Source: Rhizophagus clarus
Lineage: Eukaryota > Glomeromycota > Glomeromycetes > Glomerales > Glomeraceae
DNA length: 64,000 nucleotides
Assembly (NCBI GenBank): GCA_015698045.1
Contig: BLAL01000196.1
Span: 930,001-994,000, forward strand
Direction: 5' to 3'
The translations under genes were made by a program, and so were the position numbers. Within the stretch, counting starts at the first letter, position 1. Each line of letters opens with the position of its first letter. Under the pieces are notes generated by a model. It made no database searches. It was not told where the DNA came from and saw only the letters and a list, made by a program, of their open reading frames with translations. Positions 34,995 through 46,296 of the stretch are shown piece by piece.

Positions 34995-35429
34995 TTATAG
35001 CTTATTACCAAGAAGTTCATGTAAGACGTCCTCAGCTTCATCTTCAGTAAGTTTACGTTTAGGTGGTGCTTCTTTAGTTTCTTTAGGAATATGTTTATAT
35101 AAATCATAGACCTTTATAATTCTAAAAGCAAGATCTGGATTAAATGAATACTTTGCTTGAATCTTTGCAATTTTCTCATAATACAATTCTTCATTTGGCA
35201 ATAATTTCTTAGCTGTATAACGAATATAGCCTTCTGGATTGTTGGCAGATTCTATTTTCTTAATATAGTTTACATGATTCTTTATAAGATAACTTTCTTT
35301 ACTATATCCATCTTGTAAACCTGCCAATATGACACTTTTTAAAGCTTTTATAATTTCGGCCAGATACATTTCTGGCTTGATAAAACTAGGATGCTTATTT
35401 GTGAATGGGAATGAGTCGTTGTGTTCCAT
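34995..35429 (-). CDS. Element A ORF3, unknown protein
   Basis: 144 codons, intact and close to 52,052-52,477. Mainly helical: PEMYLAEIIKALKSVILAGL near the N-terminus and DLAFRIIKVYDLYKHIPKET later, with a Lys/Glu-rich end. It follows the polymerase gene closely in the same direction. No family was recognised. Confidence 0.75.
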   Translation of the reverse strand: MEHNDSFPFTNKHPSFIKPEMYLAEIIKALKSVILAGLQDGYSKESYLIKNHVNYIKKIESANNPEGYIRYTAKKLLPNEELYYEKIAKIQAKYSFNPDLAFRIIKVYDLYKHIPKETKEAPPKRKLTEDEAEDVLHELLGNKL

Positions 35430-35465
35430 CTTTGTACTTCTACATCTAAGGAAAAAAATATTTAA

Positions 35466-37743
35466 TTATATGGTCCATACCACTTGGTTGGCATTTTTTA
35501 CAATACATTCTCCCTCTTTTTCAAATTTTAGAGCTTTTAGAGTCTTAAATTCATCTTTAGCACAGGCTATAAGAGGAGAAGAGTTAACGTCTTCTTCTAG
35601 AATGAACCCATCAGTATGAATACGTCTGACTTTATCCACATAGGGTTGTACAGTTTCAGAAATAAACTTTCGACCATGTGCTAGAAGGAATGGAGCAATT
35701 CTAGGGTATTCACCTTTGAAGGGATTACCTGGATTCGTAAATTAGAATCTTCACTGCTCCTCTCCTATTGGTACAATGGAGTCTAATACCTCACCATCTG
35801 GAAAGTCAAAAGATTTACTCGATGTTGTAAGAGTCTTGTATGTTTTCTTTCTTTGGCAAAGTGCACCCCATAGCATATTAAGAATTCTTTTAGCTACTTG
35901 GCCAGCTATACCACCCTGATTCTTGATTTTAAAAAGAAAGTCTACATACTCTCCAAAGATTACACTGCCTCGAATTCGAGTTTCTTTTTCATAAATAAGA
36001 GCATTAGAAGCTCTATCCTGAATTAATGTAACTTGAAGGCCAAGAGCTTTGGCACGTGTAAGATCAATATGAGTATATACATTATGGTAATTATATTAAA
36101 ATAGCAGGGTATCCTTTTTTTCAATACTTGCATGAAATATTCCAAGATGGCTATATCCTCGATGGTTAGTAAAGTCTTTTAAAATCTGAAACTTACCTTT
36201 ACCGATAGGAAAGTTTAAAGCTGATTGCTGAATACTAGGATAAAGACTCGTTTCATCATAACTCCTTCCATATCCTTCCCAGTTATTTTGTGCCCAGATA
36301 ATCCCTCCCATCATTGCTTTACTTATCCATTGCGCTTCAAGTGCATCAAGGGGTTCATTAGTAGGAATACCTACACTTAATTTTTCGAATAGCCAAAGAG
36401 CCGTTCTCTTTATGTTCCAATCAAGTAATGATATATCAATTGGGGTGTCTAGCTTTTTCGTCTCCTGTAAAAAGGCATCTCGTTCAGCATTAATTCTGAT
36501 ATATGCCTTTTCTAATGATTCTTGATGTTTAGCTAGAATGAAGGAGTAGTTTTTGCTAAACTTGAGTTTTTGAAACTGCTGGATGGTAATAGGCTTGATC
36601 TCCTTTCCATTATATATATTGTTACATAAGATTTTATAAATTAGATTATTCTAGTATAATCTATATGAATGAAAAAAGTTAGGAAATTTATAGGGTAATC
36701 TAGAAAATTGTAGTACCCGGAATTAGGATTTAAGACAAATCTAGAAAGTAATAGATTTAGAATAAGATAGAAAGATTAAAGATTATAAAAGGAAGAGAAT
36801 TTGGATTAAGTGAAAGGAAGAAGTTTATGCGTTAAACTTAAATTACAGTTAACTGTCACTTGTATTTATTAATAAAGACAATTAGGTTGTATGCGTTACA
36901 ACTGAAAACTTTATTAATAATCCGATCATAAATTATAAACGATAATAAAAGTATTAGCCTTCAGACTATAAATAAACTTGCTCTCTAAAGTTAAACTCGT
37001 TTGTTATTCCAGATCACGTGTAACTTTTCAGTCGGTTGCATTCGCTGGGTAACAATATGAACAGTATCTTTTACTTCATTCTCCTGATAAGTTATAGGCT
37101 TCTTTGGCCTTTTACATTCAAAGCTGGGATGTTTTCTATCTGGATTAAGAGCGAGGGAATAATATCCATTAGTGAGAGTAAGGGTTATTCTTCTTTGTGC
37201 TGGACTCTTAGAGATATAGGTATGATCACCTACAACATTGATAGCAATACTTTGAGCTAATCGTTCTATTTTTTCAATACAGACAATTGGAATAGGATCA
37301 TCTCGTGCCAGTTTCAAGATATTCTTTAAAGACTCAGACTTTTCAATACTTTAAGGCATATTCGAATAAGAGCCATAAGCCATTTTTAAGCACTGATAAA
37401 GACAATCATTTGTATCGCCACATCCACCTGATACTGCCGGTGAATCCCTCATATAAATGATAAAGTTATCAAATTGCTCTGGATCACCTATATTATCAGG
37501 CAATTGACTCGCATCATAGTGATTAAGTAGAGAGAAAAGGTTTGCGTCTTCTCCATTTGTAGTCCATTGACCAGGCTTCCAGTTCTCATAAGGAAGTAGG
37601 ATTTAAAACTGTTTGCCTGAATATCGGGCTTTAAGTTTTTGATCGAAGTTTGCAATTCCTCTTCTAGAGAACAAACGGCCACTATACTTAACTTCTATGA
37701 TGTCTGGCCTATTTGGTAAATGATGAACTAGTCTTGATAACAT
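35466..37743 (-). pseudogene. Element A OTU-like/type-B DNA polymerase, heavily broken
   Basis: Counterpart of 50,178-52,016. Recognisable parts: CGDTNDCLYQCLKMAYG (OTU-like Cys region), NGYYSLALN (the B copy has His where this has Tyr), YGRSYDETSLYPSIQ (PolB motif A), AKRILNMLWGALCQ (motif B) and RIHTDGFIL (motif C). It has stops near 37,600, 37,350, 36,095 and 35,755, a frame change near its start, and a solo LTR at 36,620-37,054. Confidence 0.85.
36620..37054 (+). mobile_element. Solo LTR inside the element A polymerase gene
   Basis: 435 bp starting TGTTACATAAG and ending GGGTAACA (TG..CA ends), flanked by ATAT on both sides (36,616-36,619 and 37,055-37,058). A TATAAAA box lies at 36,784. 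Element B lacks it. No internal coding region remains, so it arose by LTR-LTR recombination. The orientation is set only by the TATA box. Confidence 0.8.
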
Positions 37744-37815
37744 TTCTTTGAAATATATAGTATTTATTTAATTGCTAATTTTTCGTTACTATATTTGAAA
37801 AAAAAAATAAAATAA

Positions 37816-40154
37816 CTAGCCCTTATAATTGGTCAATTTCATCAATGCATCATCCTCGTCATAATCAGATTCGTCACCATTAGCCTTCATACATTCACGT
37901 TCATTTATTGTGCTATGGCATTCTATTATCTGTGGTTGTAATTTTGCAACTTTATAGCCAGAAGGAGGTTCTACAAATACAGTTTCCTTATTCTCGTTGT
38001 ATCTTCTTAGATAGTTGGCAAGTTCACAGCATGATATTTGCCTATCCACCTCATCATTGTATTTGATCCATTCTTTTAGCTTATCTATGGCGTCACCAAA
38101 TTGGGCGAGATACAGATTATCTCTTCTTGCAATTTTATCAAATTCCTCCAATTCGGCTAAGAGTAATTCCCAGTTATATTGAGCTTCTTCATCCATATAT
38201 TTAGCCCAGCATTCTAGGGATACAGAATATAGCTCATTTATCATATTATCACGAGAATTCTTGTACCAGGGCTTTATGTGGTTATATTTATGTCTATCTA
38301 TCCATTCCCAATATTTGGCGGTATTCATTTTAGGCATAGGATCAGGATTAGCTTTCTGAACTGACTTTGGGTCTCGCTTTAGTGGCAGTTCAGTAGAAGG
38401 ACCAGGTGTTCCATATGGTTCTGGCTCTATCTCTGGTTCTTGCTCTACTTTTGGTTCTTCCTCTGACTTAGCCGAAGGTGGTATAAGAGTAATTAGTTCT
38501 GTCATGAAGTTATCTATTAGGTTTTCAACAGATTCTGAAGCGGTGGGTTCAGATGGTGTCAATGGAGAAGTCGCTTCTTCTTTTACTTCTACCTTTAGAT
38601 GCACTGGCTTTGGAGGAACTGGTGGTGAACTTTTCTTTTGCTTATTTGGTATATCAGCTCCAATTTGTGCTAAGAACTGATCGAGAGCTTTGGGGTCAGA
38701 TATAGATTTCTTAAAGATATCAACCCCCTTGATATCAATCTCATCAGTTTCATGAATCCAGTTATTACTAAGATATTTCTCATATAAAGTCTTTCTAGAT
38801 AAGTTGTAAACTCTAGTACATTTTCCATTAATTTTAACTACGTTGCTAGTCATATTTAGCTCACTTGATAATGTTCTTGCAACCACAACTTTAGATAAGG
38901 GTGTAATATTTCTATTTTCACAGTAGCTTGTATAGATGGCATATAATATACAGTATGAACTGGTAAGCATGTAGTTGTATAATCAGCTTCTGCTATATAC
39001 GTCTCCTTTATAAATTGAAATAACGGTGGAAGAGTAGATACAATATGCTATTGTTTAGATGCAGTCATAGGAGGTGGGTTGCCATTAAAATCTGGATATT
39101 TATCAGCAATAACCTTTAAGTAAGCATAGAAGGCCACACCCACCCTTGGATATTTCATTGCATCACCTAACTGTTTGAAATATTGCAAATCTCCTTTTCG
39201 AGCAGGTGAGATATCTAGGAAAACTGTTCGTCTATCATCATTCTCAACTCTGAGAGCATTTTCATTAGTAAAAACGATAGTAAACATAAAGTTTTTATAT
39301 TGGGTAGGTGTTTTATATTTTTCATGGATTTCAATAGTATCGCTAGTAACTTTATCTTTGAGAGTACGATATAATGAATTCCATTGGCTTTTTTCTGTTG
39401 GCATTTCTTCAAGCAAAAGAAGTACTTTACCTAATAATTGCCCATTAAAACTGCCCAAAATCGTTTGAGAATCACTTGTTTTATAGACTAGCTGAATACC
39501 TAAAACATAACGCTGGATAAAATCAGTTATAATATCTTTACCTCAGCCTTGACCGGATTTAAGATAAAGAATCGAATACATTTTTCTACCAGTAGTCATA
39601 CCAGCAAACCATTTGATAATATATTCAGTTATATTCCAATCTCCTGAACACCAGACATCCCAAATATGAATAAATATGATTTTAATTGCCTGATGGATGT
39701 TGGCTGAAAAGTCTGCTAAAGGACGTAATTGATGTAAGAAACCTGGGAAAATATTAAGATAGAGTTGACCTTGAATTTTATAAATACGTTGCTTTGCAGG
39801 ATCACAAGTTGCTACACATGTTAAAGAATTATCATATATAAACCATTTGGCAATATTAAATTCTGTCTTCGTTAGAGGCTGTTCAGAATTAGATTGCTTA
39901 AAGAAGGTTTTAGTTATAGGACGAATGAGTATACTAATATTTTTCATGGGAATATACTCAAAATTCTTAATATCAGGTCGTCACATAAATATACCATGTG
40001 GATTAGAACAGAGAATAAAGAAACTGCAAATATATCGCTTTGCTTTTGTAATATCATCTAAACTGTTTGCCTCTCTGATAAGCTGTTTTAGTATATCAAT
40101 ACTGTATACTTCCTTAGATTCACCAAATTTCGAGATTACTACTTGGCTACTCAT
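37816..40154 (-). pseudogene. Element A SF3-like helicase with a different core module
   Basis: Starts at 40,154 (MSSQVVISKFGE) after a leader almost identical to B, then diverges at once. Recognisable core: SGQG*GKD (Walker A, stop inside), KVLLLLEEM (Walker B), FTIVFTNEN (motif C) and ENDDRRTVFLD (arginine finger region). From about 38,620 to the stop at 37,816 the sequence is again nearly the same as B (PPKPVHLKVEVKEE; EWIDRHKYNHIKPWYKNSRD). Stops near 39,983, 39,543 and 39,048 inactivate it. The core is homologous to, but far from, the B core. Confidence 0.8.
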
Positions 40155-40202
40155 TGTTAGTTAGATACTTTAGTAGAAGTTTTGTTTAATTTATTTTTTT
40201 TT

Positions 40203-40231
40203 GATGCCTATATATTGACTATGTTTAATTA
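40203..40231 (-). promoter_or_regulatory. Shared promoter-like motif, element A helicase
   Basis: On the minus strand TAATTAAACATAGTCAATAT then ATAGGCATC, about 50 bp before the start at 40,154, matching 47,637-47,665. Confidence 0.55.
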
Positions 40232-41039
40232 CGATTTTTTTTTCAGGTATATTTGTATGTTATTGGGAGGCATAGGAATTTGGTACGAGTAGGTTGACAA
40301 TAGTATGAGTATCTAGTATGAGGACTAGTATGAGAATGGTATGATAACCATATGAGGAGTATATATAGGAGGTCATACTCGGTGATATGGTATTTTTTGT
40401 ATATCGTATTGGGTTTGGTGAGTCGTTTGAGTTTATTCCTGAGAGTAGTTACAGATGAGATGACCGGTTACAGAAGTTACAGATCAGATACCCCGAAAAT
40501 AAAAATTATTTCTGGAAAAGGTGATCTGATTATTTTTTTTTATCATCTGTAACATCTGTAATTGCTCCTGACTCATAAATATTCAATTATAAGTATCAGT
40601 TTAATTGTTACAATATTAGTAAAATTGCTTTATTAGTTAGCTAGAAAAGTTTCTTGAAGTTTATATAGTTGATGAATCATATAGATATATGAAACTTATA
40701 CAAAATGGCAATAGAAAGGTTTCTCACAGATAATTGCAATGAGGAAAGAACAATTAATTGATTAATCATATTAGTATAATAAACTCTGTAACCTCCCCCT
40801 TATTTCTTCTTTATTCTTTGTTTTATCTTGTTCTTAGTATGTTTATTAGTTACAGATATAGTTACAGATGGTTACAGATGGGGGTATGGTATGGAAATGG
40901 TATTTATCCATGGTATTGTTAGAGACGTGCCGTAAAGGCGCTGGGAGGCTAACTGGAAGGGGATCTGATAGGGTTTTACCCCGGAGAGGGGATGTATAGG
41001 AGCTTTAGCCACCGTTGGGCGTAGCCTAGCACCGACGAC
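40225..41039 (-). repeat. Element A right terminal inverted repeat with a ~220-bp insert
   Basis: Partner of the left repeat, with scattered differences. Positions 40,567-40,786 (starting TTGCTCCTGACTCATAAA) have no counterpart in the left repeat and are an unclassified insertion between two ATCTGTAAC motifs. Confidence 0.8.
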
Positions 41040-42719
41040 ATTGTAAGTATCTCTTAGATACATGTTATTCATGCCAAAATGTTTATATTGTTTTGAATTT
41101 CCACAACAAAATCCATGTAAATATAATAAAAATAAGCAACCAACAAGAACTAAATATCCAAAACACGGGCAACAAATTTATTAGCGTTCTTTTACTTCAG
41201 ACTTATCATTTCCAACAGCAAATAAATATCTATTTGATGCTAATATCAAGTTTGGCTATAATAGTAACTTTGAAAAGCCATTTTCTTATACCTTTTATAG
41301 CACTTGTAATAGTCAAATCCAGCGATATAGAAGTGCTAATAAAAAAGCACAACAAATTCAAAAAAAAGAAAATGATGATAATATAATTGCTTTAGATGGT
41401 TCATCAAACGAAAAAAAAGTTGTTAATGTTAATGAAAAGAAAGAAGATTTATCAAATAAAAGAGAGGTTGATTATGTTAATAAAGAAGATCAAATATTCT
41501 CTTTGGTAAGTAGTGACTATTCTGAAGAGGAAAATAGTGATTATGATGTAAAAGAAGAAGAAGATAGTGATCTTGAAGAAATAAAAGTGCAGATTATTGT
41601 TAAAAGTAAAAATATAAAAGATCCTACGGCAAAAACTTTGAGTATTGAACCTGTCAATTATAATAAGTTTATAGAGAAAATAAATTTAGTTGTTCAAAAG
41701 ACTTTGAGGAAAAAAGTTATGTCAAAGGATTATATGATCTCATATAAAGCAGTAAATACGCGTGGACCATTAAATGAACTTGAAGATGAATTGGATTTTC
41801 AAGAATTTATTAGTGAGTATAAAAGAGTGATTTTAGCTAGTAAAAAAATGTTAATTATAATAGTTGTGAGAGATAATAAAACAAAGAAAAAAAAATCACA
41901 CAGAAAGGTAAAATCTTTCTATTATAGTAAATTTATTTTGTAATAGATAAATTTTAACATTTTACTTTTTTTAGAGTTTAGATAAAAGTGAATTTTCTTC
42001 AATTGAAGAATTACAACGTACAAAGAAAAAAAAATCACGTGTTATTCGTGAAGAGGATTTATCAAAAGAAGAAAAGACCTGATCTGAAGTTATTTCTACT
42101 TTATGTGAAATGTATAAATGTAATATATATGCAACACCATGTTTTGTTCAAGAAAATCACCATATGCATTTGCAACTCAATCCTGCAAGACTACAACTTT
42201 GAGTTCGTGAAATAGTAAGATTTTCAACAGAAATAATTTTGTTTTGTATAATAAAAATAAAAATCTTTTATTATTTTTATTAGATAAACAAAGGAACTAC
42301 TTATAAAGTACCTCACTCTTATCCAACATTTGATGTCAAATCAAGTATATCCGTCAATAAGAATAATTTGGCAATGCAAGCACAAGTTAGTCACGCACTC
42401 ACTACTCCTGTTCCTATCATTATTCAATTACCATTTCAATTTTATCAACATTCTACTTTTCAAGAACAATGAACAACGCATAATTCTAATAATTCAAATG
42501 CTAATTTAGCATCACCAAATTCATTACCTTCAATTGAAAAATTTCTCAATAGTCTAGATCACAAACATAATTGCAATGTGTATTCTAATTTTAAGAATAC
42601 TTTTCTTGAAGAAGAAATTACTGTAAATATAATCAAAGAATTGTCAGATGAACAATTGCAATGACTAGGAGTAGTAAAGATTAGGTGGCAAAAAAATATC
42701 AAATAAGCAGCTCAAAGAT
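41040..42719 (+). pseudogene. Transposon C orf1, SAM-like C-terminus, split near its start by element A
   Basis: A likely start lies at 20,643 (MAEVTEVN), 27 bp before element A; the rest resumes at 41,040. The body reads NPCKYNKNKQPTRTKYPKHG, then a Ser/Glu/Asp-rich acidic stretch (41,500-41,590), then LDEEL-type helices. Two intron-like gaps carry GTAAAATC..TTTTTTAG (about 41,908-41,973) and GTAAGATT..TTATTAG (about 42,212-42,283). The last 190 bp (IEKFLNSLDH to IKELSDEQLQ and LGVVKIRWQKNIK) resemble a sterile alpha motif domain. At least four stops (TAG near 41,182; TGA near 42,081, 42,201 and 42,470) show decay. Its role is unknown; it may help the transposase. Confidence 0.55.
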
Positions 42720-42803
42720 TTTGAAATTTTTTCTTATATGTAGTTGAATATATCTTTTATTTTTTTTTAATAAATCTAATAAATTGACTTCTAAATAAAT
42801 TTC

Positions 42804-43910
42804 TTAAATTGATGCTTCAAAAAATGTTTGTGCCATTTGAGGTGTAATTTGATTATATGCAACTAATAATGCATATATAGGATTATTACAAGCTTTCATA
42901 AAATCATGATTATGTCTAATCCATGATTTGATAGTTAAAAACGCAGTTTCAATTGGATTAAAATTCAGAGAATAAGGTGGAAGAAAGACAACATGGCATC
43001 CTAATCCCTCTAATAAAGCCACTAATTTATTATCATGATGAATTCTAGCATTATCCATTACAATAACACTATTGTTTCCTAGATATGGATTCATTATTGG
43101 CACCTAAAAAAAATAATAATCTTGTTAATTGTATAAACAAATAAAATAAAAATTTATGTTGTTGCTTACCACTTGATCAAAAACAAAGTCAACAAATTTC
43201 TTTTTATCACATGATCTTTCAAATATATCAATAGCAACAAATCCATCTAGTGTAAGAGCAGGTAGAATGGTATATCATTTCCCTCTTACAAAAACTACTT
43301 TTTTTTGAGCAGAAGTATTTCTAAGTGAATATCCATATAGTCGGAAGAGACTTTTTTCATCTTTAGCACTTTCATCAATAAAAATAAGTTGATTTTGAGT
43401 ATAATGCTCACCAATTGTAGCTAAATAATATGTACATATGATTTTATTTCTTTCTAATGCTGCTTTTTGTAACTACATAGCAAAAAAAACTTTTAGTAAT
43501 TTTATTACATCAATTATTTATAATAAATATCAAATAATATATTTACCTTTTTTCTAGTAATTCCTAAATACTGAAGTGACTGCTAAAGTGCTGCAATAGA
43601 CGCTCTTTTCCCTGTTAAAGATTCCATTTCATATACTAACTCATCTAAATACCAGTCCACTTTGTCACTAACAAGATTTCTAAATATAATCATATCTCTT
43701 CTGTTAAAGAGCTTTCTTCGTCCAGGAACACCTCTAAAAGGATTTATAACACAAGCCCAGCGGTTATATCTCTTTTTTATTTTATTTACAATGTCCTTAC
43801 TCATATGCAATGTATTAGCAATTTCTACAGTTGACAAACCATTGATATAAAGATAAATAATGCTCCAATATAAGTCTTCACTAAATTCTTTAGGTATACT
43901 TAAGTTTACC
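42804..43910 (-). pseudogene. Transposon C transposase, IS630/DDE_3-like, three exons with two stops
   Basis: The first segment (from about 43,910 to 43,546) has a helix-turn-helix: NGLSTVEIANTLHMSKDIV and GVPGRRKLFNRRD. A donor GTAAATA lies at about 43,545 and an acceptor TATGTAG at about 43,476. The second segment has IFIDESAKDE (first catalytic Asp); a donor GTAAGC at about 43,168 and an acceptor TTTTTAG at about 43,107 follow. The third segment has VIVMDNARIHHDN (second Asp) and LNFNPIETAF (Glu). All three catalytic residues remain. TAG near 43,590 (Trp expected) and TGA near 43,274 (Arg expected) break the frame. It would cut and join transposon C at TA sites. Confidence 0.75.
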
Positions 43911-44174
43911 TATAAAAATAAAAGACTGTTTATTACAGACTACATTTGTAATTATTCAGAATTTATAGAATCTTTGGAATTAGTTAGGAATCGTTTACTT
44001 ATCATTCTATAAGCTACTAATGAAAAAACGTGACTATGATAACTAAATTATGAAAAAAATGATACAATAGTGGCTTAGCATAATGTTAATCAAATAATAT
44101 TTATTATTATATGTATGCATATATTAGTTTTTTTTTGTAGTTCTGAAGTCAATTTTTTATTTAATTAGTAAATT

Positions 44175-44206
44175 TAGTGCCGATCACACTAATTCAAAAA
44201 TGGCGA
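44175..44206 (-). repeat. Right terminal inverted repeat of transposon C
   Basis: Reads CACTAATTCAAAAATGGCGA into TA at 44,207-44,208 and is the reverse complement of the left end with few mismatches. Confidence 0.7.
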
Positions 44207-44209
44207 TAA

Positions 44210-44759
44210 AAAAATCATGTTTTTATAATAATATTCTCATATTCTTATTTTTTGTTTGCTAATTTTACTTATATATAAAATGAATTTTGGACAAATGAAA
44301 TTACCTTTTTATGTTTAAGTAAATTGTTCAGCAGTTGTAAAAAGTACTTGTATTTCAATTTTTATGATTCTAAGTATAATATTTGTGAAGATAATTATAT
44401 TTTTTAAACAGTACTAACTCCAAAAAATTTTTTTTTTTTTTTTAACTTCAGGACATAATAACATCACTTTGGTCAAATGAAATTGCTTTTTCCACTGAAG
44501 TAAAATTGTTCAGCGAGGTCGAAACTACTTACAATAAAAATTTTAGAATGATTGGATTAATATTCATGGAATACGACCAACTTTTGTACTTTCAATTATT
44601 TATTATTTAAGTGATTTTAATTTTAAAGTGTAATTTTTTTTAGGAATAATTTATTTAACGCACCCCTGCGTTATAACGCACCCCTTATCATATGTTTAAT
44701 TGTTTTTATTTTATTTATAAAATAATCTTAAGCCATTAAGCGCGTTGCAACTTTTCATT
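44210..44759. other. AT-rich non-coding stretch
   Basis: No supported gene. Two related stretches near 44,285-44,345 and 44,465-44,530 (ACAAATGAAATTACC/GTCAAATGAAATTGC and AAATTGTTCAGC) look like diverged copies of one exon-like unit after T-rich tracts. ACGCACCCC is repeated near 44,660. Confidence 0.4.
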
Positions 44760-45000
44760 ATTTTATTTCGTCTCCAAGAGGCATTCCTATAAAAAAAACA
44801 ATAAAAAAACGTTAGAAATGTTAAACAAAATTAACGAAAAAAAGAAATAAACCTTACCTTTTTGTCTCCAGAAGTCTCCAGGGGTGCTTCTATAAAAAAA
44901 AGATAATGGAGGGACGTTAGAGAATGTTCTTAAACGAGATTAACGAAAAAAAAAGAAACAACCCTTACCTTTTCATTTCCAGATGTCTCTAAGGGCGTTC
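44760..45000 (-). repeat. Splice-like exon-unit array 4, minus strand
   Basis: About three units of roughly 105 bp. On the minus strand each has a T-rich acceptor (TTTTTTTATAG), a core of about 35 nt (GAAGCACCCCTGGAGACTTC type, ending ACAAAAAG) and GTAAGG. Core and spacer are unrelated to arrays 1-3. Confidence 0.65.
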
Positions 45001-45905
45001 CAGGTATGGCATTTTTTTCTTGTCTTTTTTCAATTTTGTTTTCATATTTCATTTTTATTAACTATTTTTTCTTCTTTTTATGGTTTATCTTTCGTTAATT
45101 TATTCCCCTTTTCTTTTTGTTTTCATTCACTTACTTCTTTTTCATTATCGCTCCTTTTTTCTTTTATTCGCATAATCGTTTCATCCTTATTACCATTTTG
45201 TCCTCATCGTTGTTTCATCCTTATCAATCATCATTTCGTCTTCATTATCAATTATCATTTTGTCCTTATCATCAATTATCGTTTTGTTTGTCCTTATTAT
45301 CGATTATTGTTTCATACATCTGTTCTCATCGTTTCGTCTTTATCATTAATTATCATTTCATCCTCATCATCGATTTCATTTCATCATCATCATTTCGTCT
45401 CCTTTTTTTTTAGGTCTTAGTTTTGCGAATAAGGTATGACATTTTTCTTATCTTTTTTTTCAATTTTGTTTTCATATTTCATTTTTACTAACTATTTTTT
45501 CTTCTTTTTATGATTTATTTTTCATTAATTTATTCCCCTTTTCTTTCGTTTTCATTCACTTTCTTCTTTTTCATTATCGCTCCTTTTTCCTTTCATTCTC
45601 ATGATCGTTTCATCCTTATTACCATTTTGTCCTCATCGTTGTTTCATTCTCATCAATCATCATTTTGTCTTCATCATCAATTATCATTTCGTCCTTATCA
45701 TCAATCATCATTTTGTTCGTCCTTATCATTGATTATTGTTTCATATATCCATCCTCATCACCAATTATTATTTCATCTTTATCATTAATTATCATTTCAT
45801 CCTCATCATCAATTTCATTTCATCATCATCATTTCGCCTCCTTTTTTTTTTAAATCTTAGTTTTGCGAACAAGGTATGGTATTTTTTCTTATCTTTTTTT
45901 TTAAT
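45000..45905 (+). repeat. Two ~440-bp tandem units of TCATC-rich DNA with a splice-like boundary
   Basis: Units of about 440 bp repeat (45,003-45,435 and 45,435-45,885). Each has TTTTTTTCTTATC..TTTTACTAACTATT, then C/T-rich DNA dense in CATCATCATTTCGTC, then a T-run with TCTTAGTTTTGCGAA and AAGGTATG. Phe/Ser/Ile-rich open frames here are composition artefacts. Confidence 0.7.
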
Positions 45906-45939
45906 TTCGTTTTCATATTTCATTTTTACTAACTACCGT

Positions 45940-46290
45940 ATATCACAGGCCACAGTACCCCAGGTATCTTGCAAATTTTAGGGGTTTTGGCCTATACTCG
46001 GGGGTACTATACATGGGTGGATACTATACATAGGGGGGGTACAGGATTTTTAAAATATCCGGGGTACTTACTATGTATAATATCTGGGTATTTTAATTAA
46101 TCAGTAATATCACCATGATGTAATTTCTCGTTAAGAATTTCTAAATGCATCCCATCTCTCATATCTTGATACCTTTTCAAGATATTTTACATAAAATTAT
46201 TTATCAAAATAACCCCTATTCATACATAAAAATGTCTTTGTTTGATTTACGTGTTTTTATTTTACGCGTCTTTATTTTCTTTCTACTAAA
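45940..46290 (+). other. 5' flank of transposon D
   Basis: CCGTATATCACAGGCCACAG near 45,947 and several TACTATACATGGG words resemble the terminal and subterminal region of pogo/Tigger-like elements. No matching right end was found. Confidence 0.4.
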
Positions 46291-46296
46291 AGTAAA

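Larger units (their letters stand above)
20670..41039 (-). mobile_element. Element A: Polinton-like element with Gag/protease genes (older copy)
   Basis: Bounded by inverted repeats starting GTCGTC and flanked by a perfect 5-bp duplication ATTGT (20,665-20,669 and 41,040-41,044). It is 20,370 bp long, about 13.7 kb after removing a MITE, two Tc1/mariner elements, a solo LTR and an uncharacterised ~220-bp insert. Gene order is the reverse of element B. Most genes are broken. Its two terminal repeats differ from each other at many positions, so it is older than B. It lies inside orf1 of transposon C. Confidence 0.9.
20429..44206. mobile_element. Transposon C: TA-flanked two-gene DNA transposon, split by element A
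   Basis: The left end at 20,429 (TCGCCATTTTCAAATTAGTG) and the right end at 44,206 are inverted repeats of about 26 bp with three mismatches. Each is flanked by TA, the target duplication of Tc1/mariner/IS630-type elements. Removing element A and its 5-bp duplication leaves about 3.4 kb with two convergent decayed genes: orf1 (plus strand) and an IS630-like DDE transposase (minus strand). The TIR match was made by eye; the TA flanks and the transposase type agree. Confidence 0.7.
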
